The notes: generated by a model not told the origin, from the letters alone. DNA of 7,249 nucleotides from CAYLPJ01 sp964385465 (GCA_964385465.1 CAYLPJ010000115.1:1-7249); one strand, 5' to 3'; positions 1 to 4,767 are shown, counted from the stretch's first letter. A program made the numbers and translations.

Positions 1-1
1 C

Positions 2-133
2 CCCCTTGTCAGACAAGGACTTACAGACGAATCTCATCGCCATGTTGAAGTCAGGCGAGTCGTCCAACTGCCGGAGCCATCGGCTCTCGTGCTCCTGGCC
101 GCGGGCGGACTGGCCCTTCTCCGGCGACATTGA
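2..133 (+). CDS. C-terminal end of a PEP-CTERM exported protein (partial)
   Basis: This reading frame is open from the window edge to the TGA at 131-133 and gives 43 C-terminal residues. The last part reads PEPSALVLLAAGGLALL followed by RRH. That is the full PEP-CTERM layout: a Pro-Glu-Pro motif, a hydrophobic membrane segment, and a short basic tail. In known systems this tail directs an exported protein to the exosortase (EpsH/XrtA family), which processes it during transport to the cell surface or extracellular matrix. The functional N-terminal part lies outside the window, so its role cannot be named. The residues just before the motif (roughly LTDESHRHVEV) look like ordinary soluble sequence. 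An earlier start in another frame near position 6 would give a protein without such a signature and is not preferred. The sorting-tail call is firm; protein identity is unknown. Confidence 0.75.
   Translation, partial: PLVRQGLTDESHRHVEVRRVVQLPEPSALVLLAAGGLALLRRH
4..18. repeat. Perfect 15-base palindrome inside the PEP-CTERM gene
   Basis: CCTTGTC and GACAAGG flank a single central A, giving two 7-base arms. It lies within the open frame of the partial gene, so it may be chance or an RNA hairpin or operator. Only the symmetry is seen. Confidence 0.4.
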
Positions 134-145
134 TGCACTGCATCA
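131..145. repeat. Perfect 15-base palindrome on the stop codon
   Basis: TGATGCA and TGCATCA flank a single C, and the left arm begins with the TGA stop of the PEP-CTERM gene. No T-run follows, so it is not a standard intrinsic terminator. It could protect the mRNA 3' end or bind a protein. Confidence 0.4.
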
Positions 146-232
146 GCACCTGCATGTCTATACGCGTAGCAAATCAAGCAACTCGGCTGGGAGCCCTTTG
201 CCCACCCCAACTGATAGTGTAGGCTAGGACCT

Positions 233-345
233 GACAACCAACCGAGCGACGCGCCGGCTGATCCCTGGCGCGGAGCCAATAGACCAAGGCCAGGCGGGGC
301 CGAGTACTCGCGTGGCCTTTTCTATTGGGTGCTCGATTGGTTGTC
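233..345. repeat. Nested inverted-repeat element able to form a branched fold
   Basis: Three stems are visible. An outer stem pairs 233-247 with 331-345, with 14 of 15 positions complementary. Inside it, 250-255 pairs with 267-272 (CGCGCC/GGCGCG), and 276-292 pairs with 313-328 (CCAATAGA and AGGCCA arms, with a small internal mismatch). The loop of the last stem holds the perfect palindrome CGAGTACTCG at 301-310. The stems are compatible and would form a three-way junction. No open frame of quality crosses it. Integron attC consensus ends (RYYYAAC/GTTRRRY) are absent. It may be a structured RNA, a decayed mobile-element end or a phage-related site; the function is unknown. Confidence 0.5.
286..326 (+). 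terminator. Possible intrinsic terminator
   Basis: AAGGCCA at 286-292 pairs with TGGCCTT at 313-319, and the 3' arm runs directly into a T-rich stretch (TTTTCTATT, 318-326). On the + strand this resembles a rho-independent terminator with a long loop and could end the PEP-CTERM transcript. It is part of the larger nested repeat, so the two readings compete. Confidence 0.35.
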
Positions 346-346
346 G

Positions 347-362
347 CCCGGCTTCGGCCGGG
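347..362. repeat. TTCG-tetraloop hairpin just upstream of the tRNA-like gene
   Basis: CCCGGC at 347-352 and GCCGGG at 357-362 enclose TTCG, a very stable cUUCGg-type hairpin. It ends four bases before the tRNA-like sequence and could act in processing or be a remnant. Confidence 0.4.
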
Positions 363-366
363 GCAC

Positions 367-438
367 AGCGGGATGGAGCAGCGGCAGTTCGGGTGGTTCA
401 TGCCCACGAGGTGGCCGGTTCGAATCCGGCTCCCGCCT
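367..438 (+). tRNA. tRNA-like gene, anticodon CAT (Met/initiator/Ile2 type)
   Basis: The sequence folds with standard tRNA spacing. The acceptor arm 367-373 pairs with 431-437 at six of seven positions, the first pair being an A:C mismatch. The D stem GAGC/GTTC encloses loop AGCGGCA with the conserved GG. The anticodon arm is GGTGG/CCACG with loop TTCATGC, which puts CAT at 399-401, and its outermost pair is G:G. The variable loop has five bases, and the T arm GCCGG-TTCGAAT-CCGGC is perfect. No CCA is encoded. A mismatched 1:72 pair is a known feature of initiator tRNAs (normally C:A), but loop bases G37 and C38 are unusual for methionine tRNAs. The nearby phage-like protein suggests a phage-borne or degenerate copy. 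A functional gene or a pseudogene are both possible. Confidence 0.6.
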
Positions 439-440
439 TC

Positions 441-465
441 GCCTGCCGGCTGCGGCGTGGCAGGC
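441..465. repeat. Hairpin after the tRNA-like gene
   Basis: GCCTGCC at 441-447 is the exact reverse complement of GGCAGGC at 459-465, with an 11-base loop. There is no T-run. It sits between the tRNA-like gene and the start of the small phage-like gene and could be a processing or attenuation structure. Confidence 0.35.
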
Positions 466-483
466 CCGCGATGGAGTGCGACG

Positions 484-681
484 ATGGCGGGCGACCTCGA
501 CAACGCGATCCGGACCAATGCCGAAGGGCCCAGGCGGGCCAGCGCCGACGGCGTCAGCGCCGAGCAGCATTCGCTGTCCGACCAGACCGCCGCCGACAAG
601 CACCTGGCCGGCAAGGCGGCCGTCGCGGGCAAGGGCCTGGGGATCAAGCTCGTGAAGCTCTCGCCGGGAGGGACCGCCTGA
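484..681 (+). CDS. Small phage-type protein, as found beside portal genes (remnant)
   Basis: The 65-residue product starts at an ATG preceded by GGAG with seven bases of spacing. It is mostly soluble, with core motifs DLDNAIRTNAEGPRRAS, EQHSLSDQ, TAADKHLAGK and a tail GIKLVKLSPGGTA. From memory, this pattern (repeated Ala/Gly-Pro start, SLSDQ-AADRYLA, a final PPG) matches small proteins encoded between the terminase large subunit and the portal protein of tailed phages, the position held by gpW in lambda-like genomes. No terminase lies upstream here. The stop overlaps an ATG (TGATG at 679-683) that opens a very short frame, suggesting a decayed neighbour. The family assignment is from recognition of the pattern, not a search; the gene itself is well supported by start signal and length. 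Confidence 0.6.
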   Translation: MAGDLDNAIRTNAEGPRRASADGVSAEQHSLSDQTAADKHLAGKAAVAGKGLGIKLVKLSPGGTA

Positions 682-704
682 TGTGGCCCATGACCGCTCC
701 CTAG
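681..704 (+). pseudogene. Truncated start of a coupled downstream gene (portal-like position)
   Basis: An ATG overlapping the previous stop codon in a TGATG arrangement is typical of translational coupling in phage operons. It reads only MWPMTAP and then reaches TAG at 702-704. In a complete phage the portal gene would be expected here. The simplest reading is that deletion removed the rest of the gene just after its start. Seven codons cannot identify a family, so the portal suggestion rests on position alone. Confidence 0.3.
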
Positions 705-940
705 GCCGAGGCGATGAACGCGCCGAGGGCGAGGACTCCGATCGGCAGCGCCCCCGGGGTCGTCGAGAGGAGTCGCCCGGATATTGGGATCCCTTTCGCC
801 TCGACCAGTTCGAACCAGAGCTTGAGGCACACGAGCATGTCCACGCATGTGAGAATCGCTGCGCCGGCAAGAAGGAGGGTTCCCGCCCTCACCATTCGCC
901 AGCCGCCCGGTCGTACTGTCAGTCCAGACTCATCGTGCAC
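701..940 (-). CDS. Small two-helix membrane protein, function unknown
   Basis: Starting at GTG (938-940) this gives 79 residues; an ATG at 893-895 would give 64. The GTG has an AGGG-type ribosome binding sequence upstream, whereas the ATG has none obvious. Two membrane segments are clear: one around residues 20-37 (GTLLLAGAAILTCVDMLV) and one at the very C-terminus (GALPIGVLALGAFIASA). A short polar loop between them contains ELVEAKGIPISGRLLSTT. Third codon positions are mostly G/C, supporting real coding. It follows the phosphatase gene on the same strand after a 122-base gap and may be cotranscribed. Its 3' end overlaps the truncated + strand frame by four bases, marking the edge of the phage-like remnant. 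I do not recognise a family. Confidence 0.55.
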   Translation of the reverse strand: MHDESGLTVRPGGWRMVRAGTLLLAGAAILTCVDMLVCLKLWFELVEAKGIPISGRLLSTTPGALPIGVLALGAFIASA

Positions 941-956
941 TTGCTCAGCCCTGCGC

Positions 957-970
957 CCCCCGCGTGGGGG
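957..970. repeat. Short GC hairpin between phosphatase and membrane-protein genes
   Basis: CCCCC and GGGGG enclose GCGT. There is no T-run on either side, so a terminator call would be weak; it could pause transcription between the two - strand genes. Confidence 0.25.
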
Positions 971-1062
971 TATGCCGGGATCATGCTGCGAGCCGTGCAG
1001 TACATCACGGGGCGGGCATATACAACAGTGTCGCGACTGGGGGGCAGGGCCTTGGGGCCGGG

Positions 1063-2241
1063 CTACGGTGCGGCCACGTCGGCGGTGACGATGGTGATGT
1101 CGTCTTCGACGGGGAGGGCTGTGCGCTCGTCGATCCAGGCGGTGAGTTGCAGGAGCATCTCGTCGCGGGGGGCGGCGGCGAGGGACGTGACGGCCTGGCG
1201 GAAGCGATCGCGGTCGCCGGGGGTGGCGGCGAGGGCGTCCTCGGCGCCGTCGGTATAGAGCACCAGCCGGTCGCCGGGGGCCAGCGGGACCGTCGCGGAG
1301 GCGTACCGCTCGTCCGGGAAGACCCCCAGCAGCGAGCCGGGGCCGTCCAGCAGCTCGACCGAACCGTCGGCGTGGAGCAGCAGCGGCTCGGGGTGGCCGG
1401 CGCGGCTGTAGGTGAGGGTCCGCTCGGCGACATCGAGCACGCAATACACGGCCGTGCAGAACTGGCAGCTCGAGAGCCCCTGCTCGCAGATGGCGGCGTT
1501 GAGTTGCTCGAGCGAGACGTGCGGCGGGATGATCTCGTAGGTATGCCCGGCGATGCGTTTGGACTGGAGCGCCTGCTTGATGAACATGGTCAGCAGGGCG
1601 GCGGGCATGCCGTGCCCGACGGCGTCGGCGACGTAGAAGCCCAGGTGGGTCTCGTCGAGCCGGCGGATGTCGTAGATGTCGCCGCTGACCCAGCCGAGGG
1701 GGCGGTAGAGCACGCCGAAGCGGATGTCGCCGACCTCCGGCAGGCGGCGGGGGAGGAAGTCCCGCTGGAGCCGGGCGGCGAGGCGCATTTCCTCGTCGAG
1801 CTCCTCGAGCCGGCGCCCGTCGGCGTCGCCGAGGCGGCGCGCGGCGGACAGCTCGGCCTGGAGGTCCCGGATGGCCGGCTGGAGCGACGCGGCCGCGGCG
1901 AGCTTGGCGGCGATCTCGGCCGAGGAGGCGTCGCTTCGAATGCAGACGAACTTCCCGCTGCGCCCGGCAAGCAGTCGCCAGGCGGCCTCGGCGTCGGCGG
2001 GCAGGAGCACGACGGCGACGGCGGGGGCGTGTTCGACGGCATCCAGCAGGCGGGACAGGGCATGGGGGTCGCAGGCGCGGTCCTGCGGGCAGGCCAGGGC
2101 CACCCCGGCGCTGGCGAGGGCCTGGTCCAGCGGGGCGTCGGGGGCCCAGGGGGACAGCTCCCACTGCCTGCCGGCGGCCTCGCGGACGTTCGGCGGAGCC
2201 GGCTGCGTGCTGAGCCAGAGTACTTTGCGTTTGGCGACCAC
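1063..2241 (-). CDS. SpoIIE/RsbU-type PP2C serine phosphatase
   Basis: The 392-residue product starts at GTG with GAGG just upstream. The C-terminal half is a PP2C phosphatase of the SpoIIE group: the helical entry motif EEMRLAARLQRDFLP (about 150-164), metal site VSGDIYD (Asp188), DAVGHGMPAA (Asp206, Gly-His-Gly 209-211), SRAGHPEP (279-286), LYTDG (Asp331) and VEDDIT (Asp380/381). All expected metal-binding acidic residues appear present, so it should be active. In known systems these enzymes dephosphorylate a serine on an anti-sigma antagonist and thereby switch stress or general responses. Residues 1-115 look like a degenerate receiver-like alpha/beta domain without a clear phospho-accepting Asp, followed by a coiled linker (about 120-150). 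No kinase or antagonist partner lies nearby. It follows the DUF192 gene after 66 bases. Confidence 0.92.
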   Translation of the reverse strand: MVAKRKVLWLSTQPAPPNVREAAGRQWELSPWAPDAPLDQALASAGVALACPQDRACDPHALSRLLDAVEHAPAVAVVLLPADAEAAWRLLAGRSGKFVCIRSDASSAEIAAKLAAAASLQPAIRDLQAELSAARRLGDADGRRLEELDEEMRLAARLQRDFLPRRLPEVGDIRFGVLYRPLGWVSGDIYDIRRLDETHLGFYVADAVGHGMPAALLTMFIKQALQSKRIAGHTYEIIPPHVSLEQLNAAICEQGLSSCQFCTAVYCVLDVAERTLTYSRAGHPEPLLLHADGSVELLDGPGSLLGVFPDERYASATVPLAPGDRLVLYTDGAEDALAATPGDRDRFRQAVTSLAAAPRDEMLLQLTAWIDERTALPVEDDITIVTADVAAP

Positions 2242-2307
2242 GGCGCCTCTGCCTGTGACGGTACGCGACGAACGGCGGGCCCAAGCTCAGGCCCCTCCTC
2301 GTCATCG

Positions 2308-2799
2308 TCAGGGGCCGGGGTCGGCTTTAGCAGGGGCCGCCACACCGGGCGAGAAGGTCACCTCGTCGCCGACGCGGACCCCCGCGGCCGCCAGCTCCCC
2401 CGCGGGGACCTCCAGGGCGTACTGCATGGGCACGCCGCTGCTGTAGACCTTTTCGGCGAAGCCGTAGGGCTCGACCTCCATCGTGTGCATCCGCACCACG
2501 CGGCGGTCGGGGCCGATGAAGGCGATGTCCAGCGGGATCAGGCACTGCCTCATGCAGAACTCCCGGACGTTGGCGTCGGGGTAGATGAACAGCATACCGC
2601 GGCCGGGGGGAAGCTGCTCGCGGTTGCTCAGGCCCTCGTAGCGGGCGTCGGCGGTGGTGGCCAGCTCGACGGTCCACGTCCGCCCGGCGATGGTCACCGT
2701 CGCCGGCGGGGGCGTCGCGGCTGGGCGGTCGCATCCGGTCATGGCTGTCATGAGCATCGCCGCCGCGGCGGGCAGGATGGGCCAAAGCGGACCGGTCAC
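2308..2799 (-). CDS. DUF192 family lipoprotein
   Basis: The frame yields 163 residues from a GTG at 2797-2799 that overlaps the maf stop as GTGA, so translation is probably coupled. The N-terminus is a lipoprotein signal: a hydrophobic stretch PLWPILPAAAAMLMTAMTG, then Cys23, with Met at -3 of the lipobox. The mature part (about 34-155) matches DUF192: RYEGLSNREQLPPGRGMLFIY, FCMRQCLIPLDIAFI, a mid segment HTMEVEPYGFAEKVYSSG, and a closing ALEVPAGELAAAGVRVGD. Family members usually have Phe-Trp-Met-Lys-Asn at the second motif; here it is Phe-Cys-Met-Arg-Gln-Cys, a mild deviation. The domain has no established enzymatic role and is often membrane-anchored or periplasmic. A later ATG would remove the signal peptide, so the GTG start is preferred. 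Confidence 0.9.
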   Translation of the reverse strand: MTGPLWPILPAAAAMLMTAMTGCDRPAATPPPATVTIAGRTWTVELATTADARYEGLSNREQLPPGRGMLFIYPDANVREFCMRQCLIPLDIAFIGPDRRVVRMHTMEVEPYGFAEKVYSSGVPMQYALEVPAGELAAAGVRVGDEVTFSPGVAAPAKADPGP

Positions 2800-3413
2800 G
2801 CCGGCGGCTCCGGGACGAACCGCCCGACCGCGTCGCCGCCCAGCAGCCGGCCCACCAGTTCCATCGGCAGGCCGACGACGTTGCTGAAGCTGCCCTCCAG
2901 CCGCGTGACGAAGCGGTCGGCGGTCTCCTGGATGGCGTACGCCCCGGCCTTGCCCGCCCACTCGCCGCTGGCCAGGTAGCCCGCCAGCTCCTCGTCGGTC
3001 ATGCCACGCATGGTCACGTGGGTGACCTCGGAGTGGATCGCCCGACCCCCGCCCGGACTCAGCAGCGCCACCCCCGTGATCACCTGGTGACGCGTGCCGC
3101 TCAGCCGACGGAGCATCCGCTCGGCGTCCGTCTCGTCGGCCGGCTTGCCCAGAAGCTCCCCCCCGGCCGAGACCACCGTGTCGGCACCCAGCACGTGGGC
3201 CTCCGGGCGGCGGTCGGCGACCGAGCGGGCCTTGAAGTACGCCAGCGCCTCGGCCGTCTTGGCCGGACCGAGGTCCGCCGCCAGCTCCGACGGCTCCTCG
3301 ACCGCGGGGGCGACAGCGTCGAACGCGTACCCCGCTTCCGTCAGCAGTTGCCGACGGCGGGGGCTCGACGACGCCAGCACCAGGTGGAGTTTGTTCATGG
3401 TCGCGAGCATCAT
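2796..3413 (-). CDS. maf: Maf family nucleotide pyrophosphatase
   Basis: The 205-residue protein carries all Maf motifs: LASSSPRRRQLL (13-24), GADTVV with catalytic Asp78, GKPADETDAERML (89-101), a SGTRHQVITGV segment (106-115), SGEWAGKAGAYAIQ with Lys155 and Gln162, and the closing GSFSNVVGLP (174-183). Maf proteins hydrolyse non-canonical or excess nucleoside triphosphates (dTTP/UTP or m7GTP, depending on subgroup) to monophosphates and pyrophosphate, keeping the pool clean in the cytoplasm. The exact subgroup is not certain. The ATG at 3411-3413 has AAAGG about seven bases upstream; an internal ATG at 3396-3398 lacks such a signal but lies closer to the usual N-terminus, so the first five residues are uncertain. 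It heads the - strand cluster and overlaps the DUF192 gene by four bases. Confidence 0.95.
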   Translation of the reverse strand: MMLATMNKLHLVLASSSPRRRQLLTEAGYAFDAVAPAVEEPSELAADLGPAKTAEALAYFKARSVADRRPEAHVLGADTVVSAGGELLGKPADETDAERMLRRLSGTRHQVITGVALLSPGGGRAIHSEVTHVTMRGMTDEELAGYLASGEWAGKAGAYAIQETADRFVTRLEGSFSNVVGLPMELVGRLLGGDAVGRFVPEPPA

Positions 3414-3466
3414 GCTGCCTTTCGCGGGCCCGGCCTCCCCAGTCGGGCGGGCTCTCGACTCTGTAC

Positions 3467-3472
3467 CTTATA
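3467..3472 (-). promoter_or_regulatory. Possible -10 element for the maf cluster
   Basis: On the - strand this reads TATAAG, matching five of six bases of the vegetative -10 consensus in an otherwise GC-rich stretch, about 54 bases before the maf start. No good -35 hexamer is seen at the expected distance, so confidence is limited. Confidence 0.35.
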
Positions 3473-3604
3473 GAACGCACGGACCCGCCGGACGATTCAG
3501 CAAAACCGTCGGCGGCGGGCAAATACTCCCCCCGCGGCGGGCCCGGGGGGGGGCAGCGCGACCGGGGCGAGCGGCGTCGCCCTCCGGCGGGGGCTCCGTC
3601 CGGG

Positions 3605-3647
3605 CGGTGTGTCGGCTGTGTCCACCCTTGGGACAATGGACACACCG
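3605..3647. repeat. Inverted repeat with two competing pairings
   Basis: CGGTGTGTC (3605-3613) is the exact complement of GACACACCG (3639-3647), while TGTGTCCA (3617-3624) is the exact complement of TGGACACA (3637-3644). The right arms overlap, so only one stem can form at a time. It lies just before the AT-rich island. Confidence 0.5.
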
Positions 3648-3670
3648 CTGCATTCGTGCACGCAAACCTA

Positions 3671-3690
3671 CTTTATATAAATTCTTATAT
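3671..3690. promoter_or_regulatory. AT-rich island with small inverted repeat
   Basis: In GC-rich surroundings, this block contains ATATAA and TTATAT around ATTC (3675-3690), beginning with CTTTATAT. The same CTTTATA sequence recurs at 4186-4192 and 4256-4262. It could be promoter DNA or a protein site; no consensus -35/-10 pair is convincing on either strand. Confidence 0.35.
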
Positions 3691-3739
3691 CAAATACATC
3701 CCGTGTCCGGTCCCGGGGCCGCAAGACATGGGTACAAGG

Positions 3740-3778
3740 GGTATACTGTATGCCTGACCCAGTGTATTCCTGTATACC
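3740..3778. repeat. GTATAC-rich inverted repeat, possible operator or promoter
   Basis: GGTATAC (3740-3746) and GTATACC (3772-3778) are exact complements, with further GTAT units between them (3747-3751 and 3761-3767). TATACT at 3742-3747 matches five of six bases of a + strand -10 element, but no -35 is evident and no gene follows directly. Confidence 0.4.
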
Positions 3779-3907
3779 GGTAGGCTGGCCTCCGCCGCCC
3801 CCGCGGGCGCTCAGCCGGCTCGTCTCTCGACGCTCGCCCCTGCCGCCCCACCGCCGACCGGAGCCGGGGCCGTCACGCGACAGGAGCCCCGGGGCCGACC
3901 ACCCGCC

Positions 3908-3934
3908 GGGGCCGGGCCCGGGGCCTGATGGGGG
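3908..3934 (+). other. G-quadruplex motif
   Basis: Four G-tracts (GGGG, GGG, GGGG, GGGGG) are separated by loops of two, three and six bases, fitting the standard pattern of four runs of at least three G with loops of one to seven. In DNA this rich in GC, such a motif can arise by chance. Confidence 0.4.
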
Positions 3935-3993
3935 CGCCGCTGCCCCCCCCCCCACCGGCGGACCGTCCCGGGTGGCTGTCGCGGCGAACACCC

Positions 3994-4042
3994 CGGATGT
4001 TGCCTTACAGCATCGGCGTTGCCGCAACGCAACATCCGATGC
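3994..4042. promoter_or_regulatory. Three-copy motif cluster, possible upstream activator site
   Basis: A motif near GCAAC(at/g)CCG(ATGC) occurs three times: reversed at 3994-4003, reversed at 4010-4022, and forward at 4029-4042. The first and third copies form a perfect 10-base inverted repeat (3994-4003 with 4029-4038); the second and third pair over 4010-4016/4036-4042; and a small hairpin sits at 4016-4021/4025-4030. The cluster is about 205-250 bases before the sigma-54 -24 element, a plausible distance for an enhancer-binding protein. Binding by an activator is inference. Confidence 0.45.
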
Positions 4043-4241
4043 CTTCCGCGAACGCCGTGCAGCGGCGGGGCCGGGAGGCGGTCTCGGGCCGCCGCCACCC
4101 CCGGGCCGTTTCCCGGGAGAAACGCGCCCGCACAGGCGGAACAGCCCACCCCGTTTGCCACGGGGAGCGCACACACACTCAACCCCTTTATATGAAATGT
4201 CTTACGCACAGACACCCCGGAAAACCGGCGGCGGACGTCTG

Positions 4242-4257
4242 CGGCACGGGAATTGCT
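4242..4257 (+). promoter_or_regulatory. Sigma-54 (RpoN) -24/-12 promoter
   Basis: The bases read CGGCACG, four bases, then TTGCT. Against the consensus TGGCACG-N4-TTGC(A/T) only the first T differs. The invariant GG (4243-4244) and GC (4255-4256) are ten bases apart, as required. Transcription would begin near 4268, giving a leader of about 67 bases before the ATG at 4335. Sigma-54 promoters need an AAA+ activator bound upstream. Confidence 0.7.
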
Positions 4258-4292
4258 TTATAGTTTGGCGAAGGTTTGTGCGACCGATGCCA

Positions 4293-4309
4293 CCCGCCCC
4301 GGAGGCGGG
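4293..4309 (+). other. Leader hairpin upstream of the coiled-coil gene
   Basis: CCCGCC and GGCGGG enclose CCGGA within the predicted leader, ending 25 bases before the start codon. It could affect mRNA stability or translation. Confidence 0.3.
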
Positions 4310-4334
4310 CCAGAACAGACGGGAGTTGGCTGCC

Positions 4335-4628
4335 ATGAAAGAGGCGGCGATTCAGCAGGAACTCAGCGGTATCCTCGATGTCATCACGTCCTCGCCCCTG
4401 CTTGGCAAGACGTGCGTGCGTTCGCTCCAGGGGATGTACCAGTCCCAGGCCCGCCCCGAGGGCCAGGCCGTGGACGCCTCCCTGGCCAACCTGCGACTGC
4501 AGGTCAAGTACCTCCTGTTCGACCTGGAGGCCACGCGGAGGGAAAACCGCTACCTCCGCCAGATGCTCGAGAACCGCACCCGCCGCGAGAACGACGACCT
4601 CCGCGGCGAGGGACCGGAGGACCCCTGA
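4335..4628 (+). CDS. Small coiled-coil protein under a sigma-54 promoter, unknown family
   Basis: The 97-residue product begins at an ATG with GGGAG nine bases upstream. Longer readings starting far upstream are rejected because they cross the predicted promoter and have Arg/Pro-rich composition. Residues 1-30 are a short amphipathic region (ELSGILDVITSSPLLGKTCV). Residues 46-80 form a clear coiled coil, with hydrophobics at L50, L53, V57, L60, L64, Y73, L74, L78 and dense Arg/Glu between. The tail is acidic and proline-bearing (GEGPEDP). There is no signal peptide or membrane span, so it should be cytoplasmic and probably oligomeric. The product might be an adaptor or a regulator, but no family is recognised. 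A gene of this size behind so good a sigma-54 site, alone on its strand, is notable. Confidence 0.75.
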   Translation: MKEAAIQQELSGILDVITSSPLLGKTCVRSLQGMYQSQARPEGQAVDASLANLRLQVKYLLFDLEATRRENRYLRQMLENRTRRENDDLRGEGPEDP

Positions 4629-4663
4629 GCCCTTCGCCTGAATGACAAACGACTTCTGACAAC

Positions 4664-4679
4664 GGACCTTGGAAGGTCC
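4664..4679. repeat. Short inverted repeat downstream of the coiled-coil gene
   Basis: GGACCTT and AAGGTCC flank GG, giving a perfect 7-base repeat. As RNA only the outer pairs can form because the centre is too tight. It overlaps the left arm of the next repeat. Confidence 0.4.
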
Positions 4680-4721
4680 CGTCCATCATCCCTACCCCCC
4701 CGGAAGCCAACTGGACGGGAC
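4676..4721. repeat. Perfect 10-base inverted repeat
   Basis: GTCCCGTCCA (4676-4685) is the exact complement of TGGACGGGAC (4712-4721), with a 26-base loop. It lies between the convergent genes and probably contributes to transcript 3' ends. Confidence 0.5.
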
Positions 4722-4732
4722 ATGACGCAGCA

Positions 4733-4767
4733 GGCGGCATGGCGTGCACCCCGCACGTCATGCCGCC
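4733..4767. terminator. Strong 15-pair hairpin, likely bidirectional 3' end element
   Basis: GGCGGCATG pairs with CATGCCGCC and the stem continues with CGTGC/GCACG through a G:T pair, enclosing ACCCC. Only a short TTT follows on the + strand and none on the - strand, so it is not a textbook intrinsic terminator, but its place between two convergent genes supports that role. Confidence 0.5.

Larger units (their letters stand above)
3473..4241. other. Long gene-free, palindrome-rich intergenic region
   Basis: No frame here has a believable start, composition or family motif; the open frames are Arg/Pro/Gly-rich products of high GC. It lies between the divergent maf cluster and the coiled-coil gene. 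It holds several inverted repeats (3605-3647, 3740-3778, 3994-4042), AT-rich islands at 3669-3696 and 4186-4200, long G and C runs (3546-3554, 3942-3953) and a G-quadruplex motif. A structured RNA gene is possible but not recognised. Confidence 0.6.

Noticed and set aside
233..345. Integron attC site
   Set aside because: The nested stems recall attC, but the conserved RYYYAAC and GTTRRRY ends are missing and there is no integrase or cassette gene.
701..2305. A 534-residue - strand reading frame
   Set aside because: Most of it is Arg/Pro-rich shadow of the phosphatase gene in another frame; only its last 79 codons look like a real protein and are annotated separately.
964..2979. A 671-residue + strand reading frame
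   Set aside because: It is antisense to the phosphatase, DUF192 and maf genes, which have clear family motifs; its Gly/Val-rich composition mirrors their codon bias.
2800..3645. N-terminal extension of the DUF192 frame across maf
   Set aside because: The extension is a shadow of maf; the GTG overlapping the maf stop begins a complete lipoprotein signal peptide.
3669..3696. Replication origin
   Set aside because: An AT island with repeats is present, but no DnaA boxes (TTATNCACA) or replication genes are seen.
3750..4334. Longer N-terminus for the coiled-coil gene
   Set aside because: It would cross the sigma-54 promoter and the palindromic region, with Pro/Arg-rich composition and no start signal; the ATG at 4335 has a ribosome binding site.
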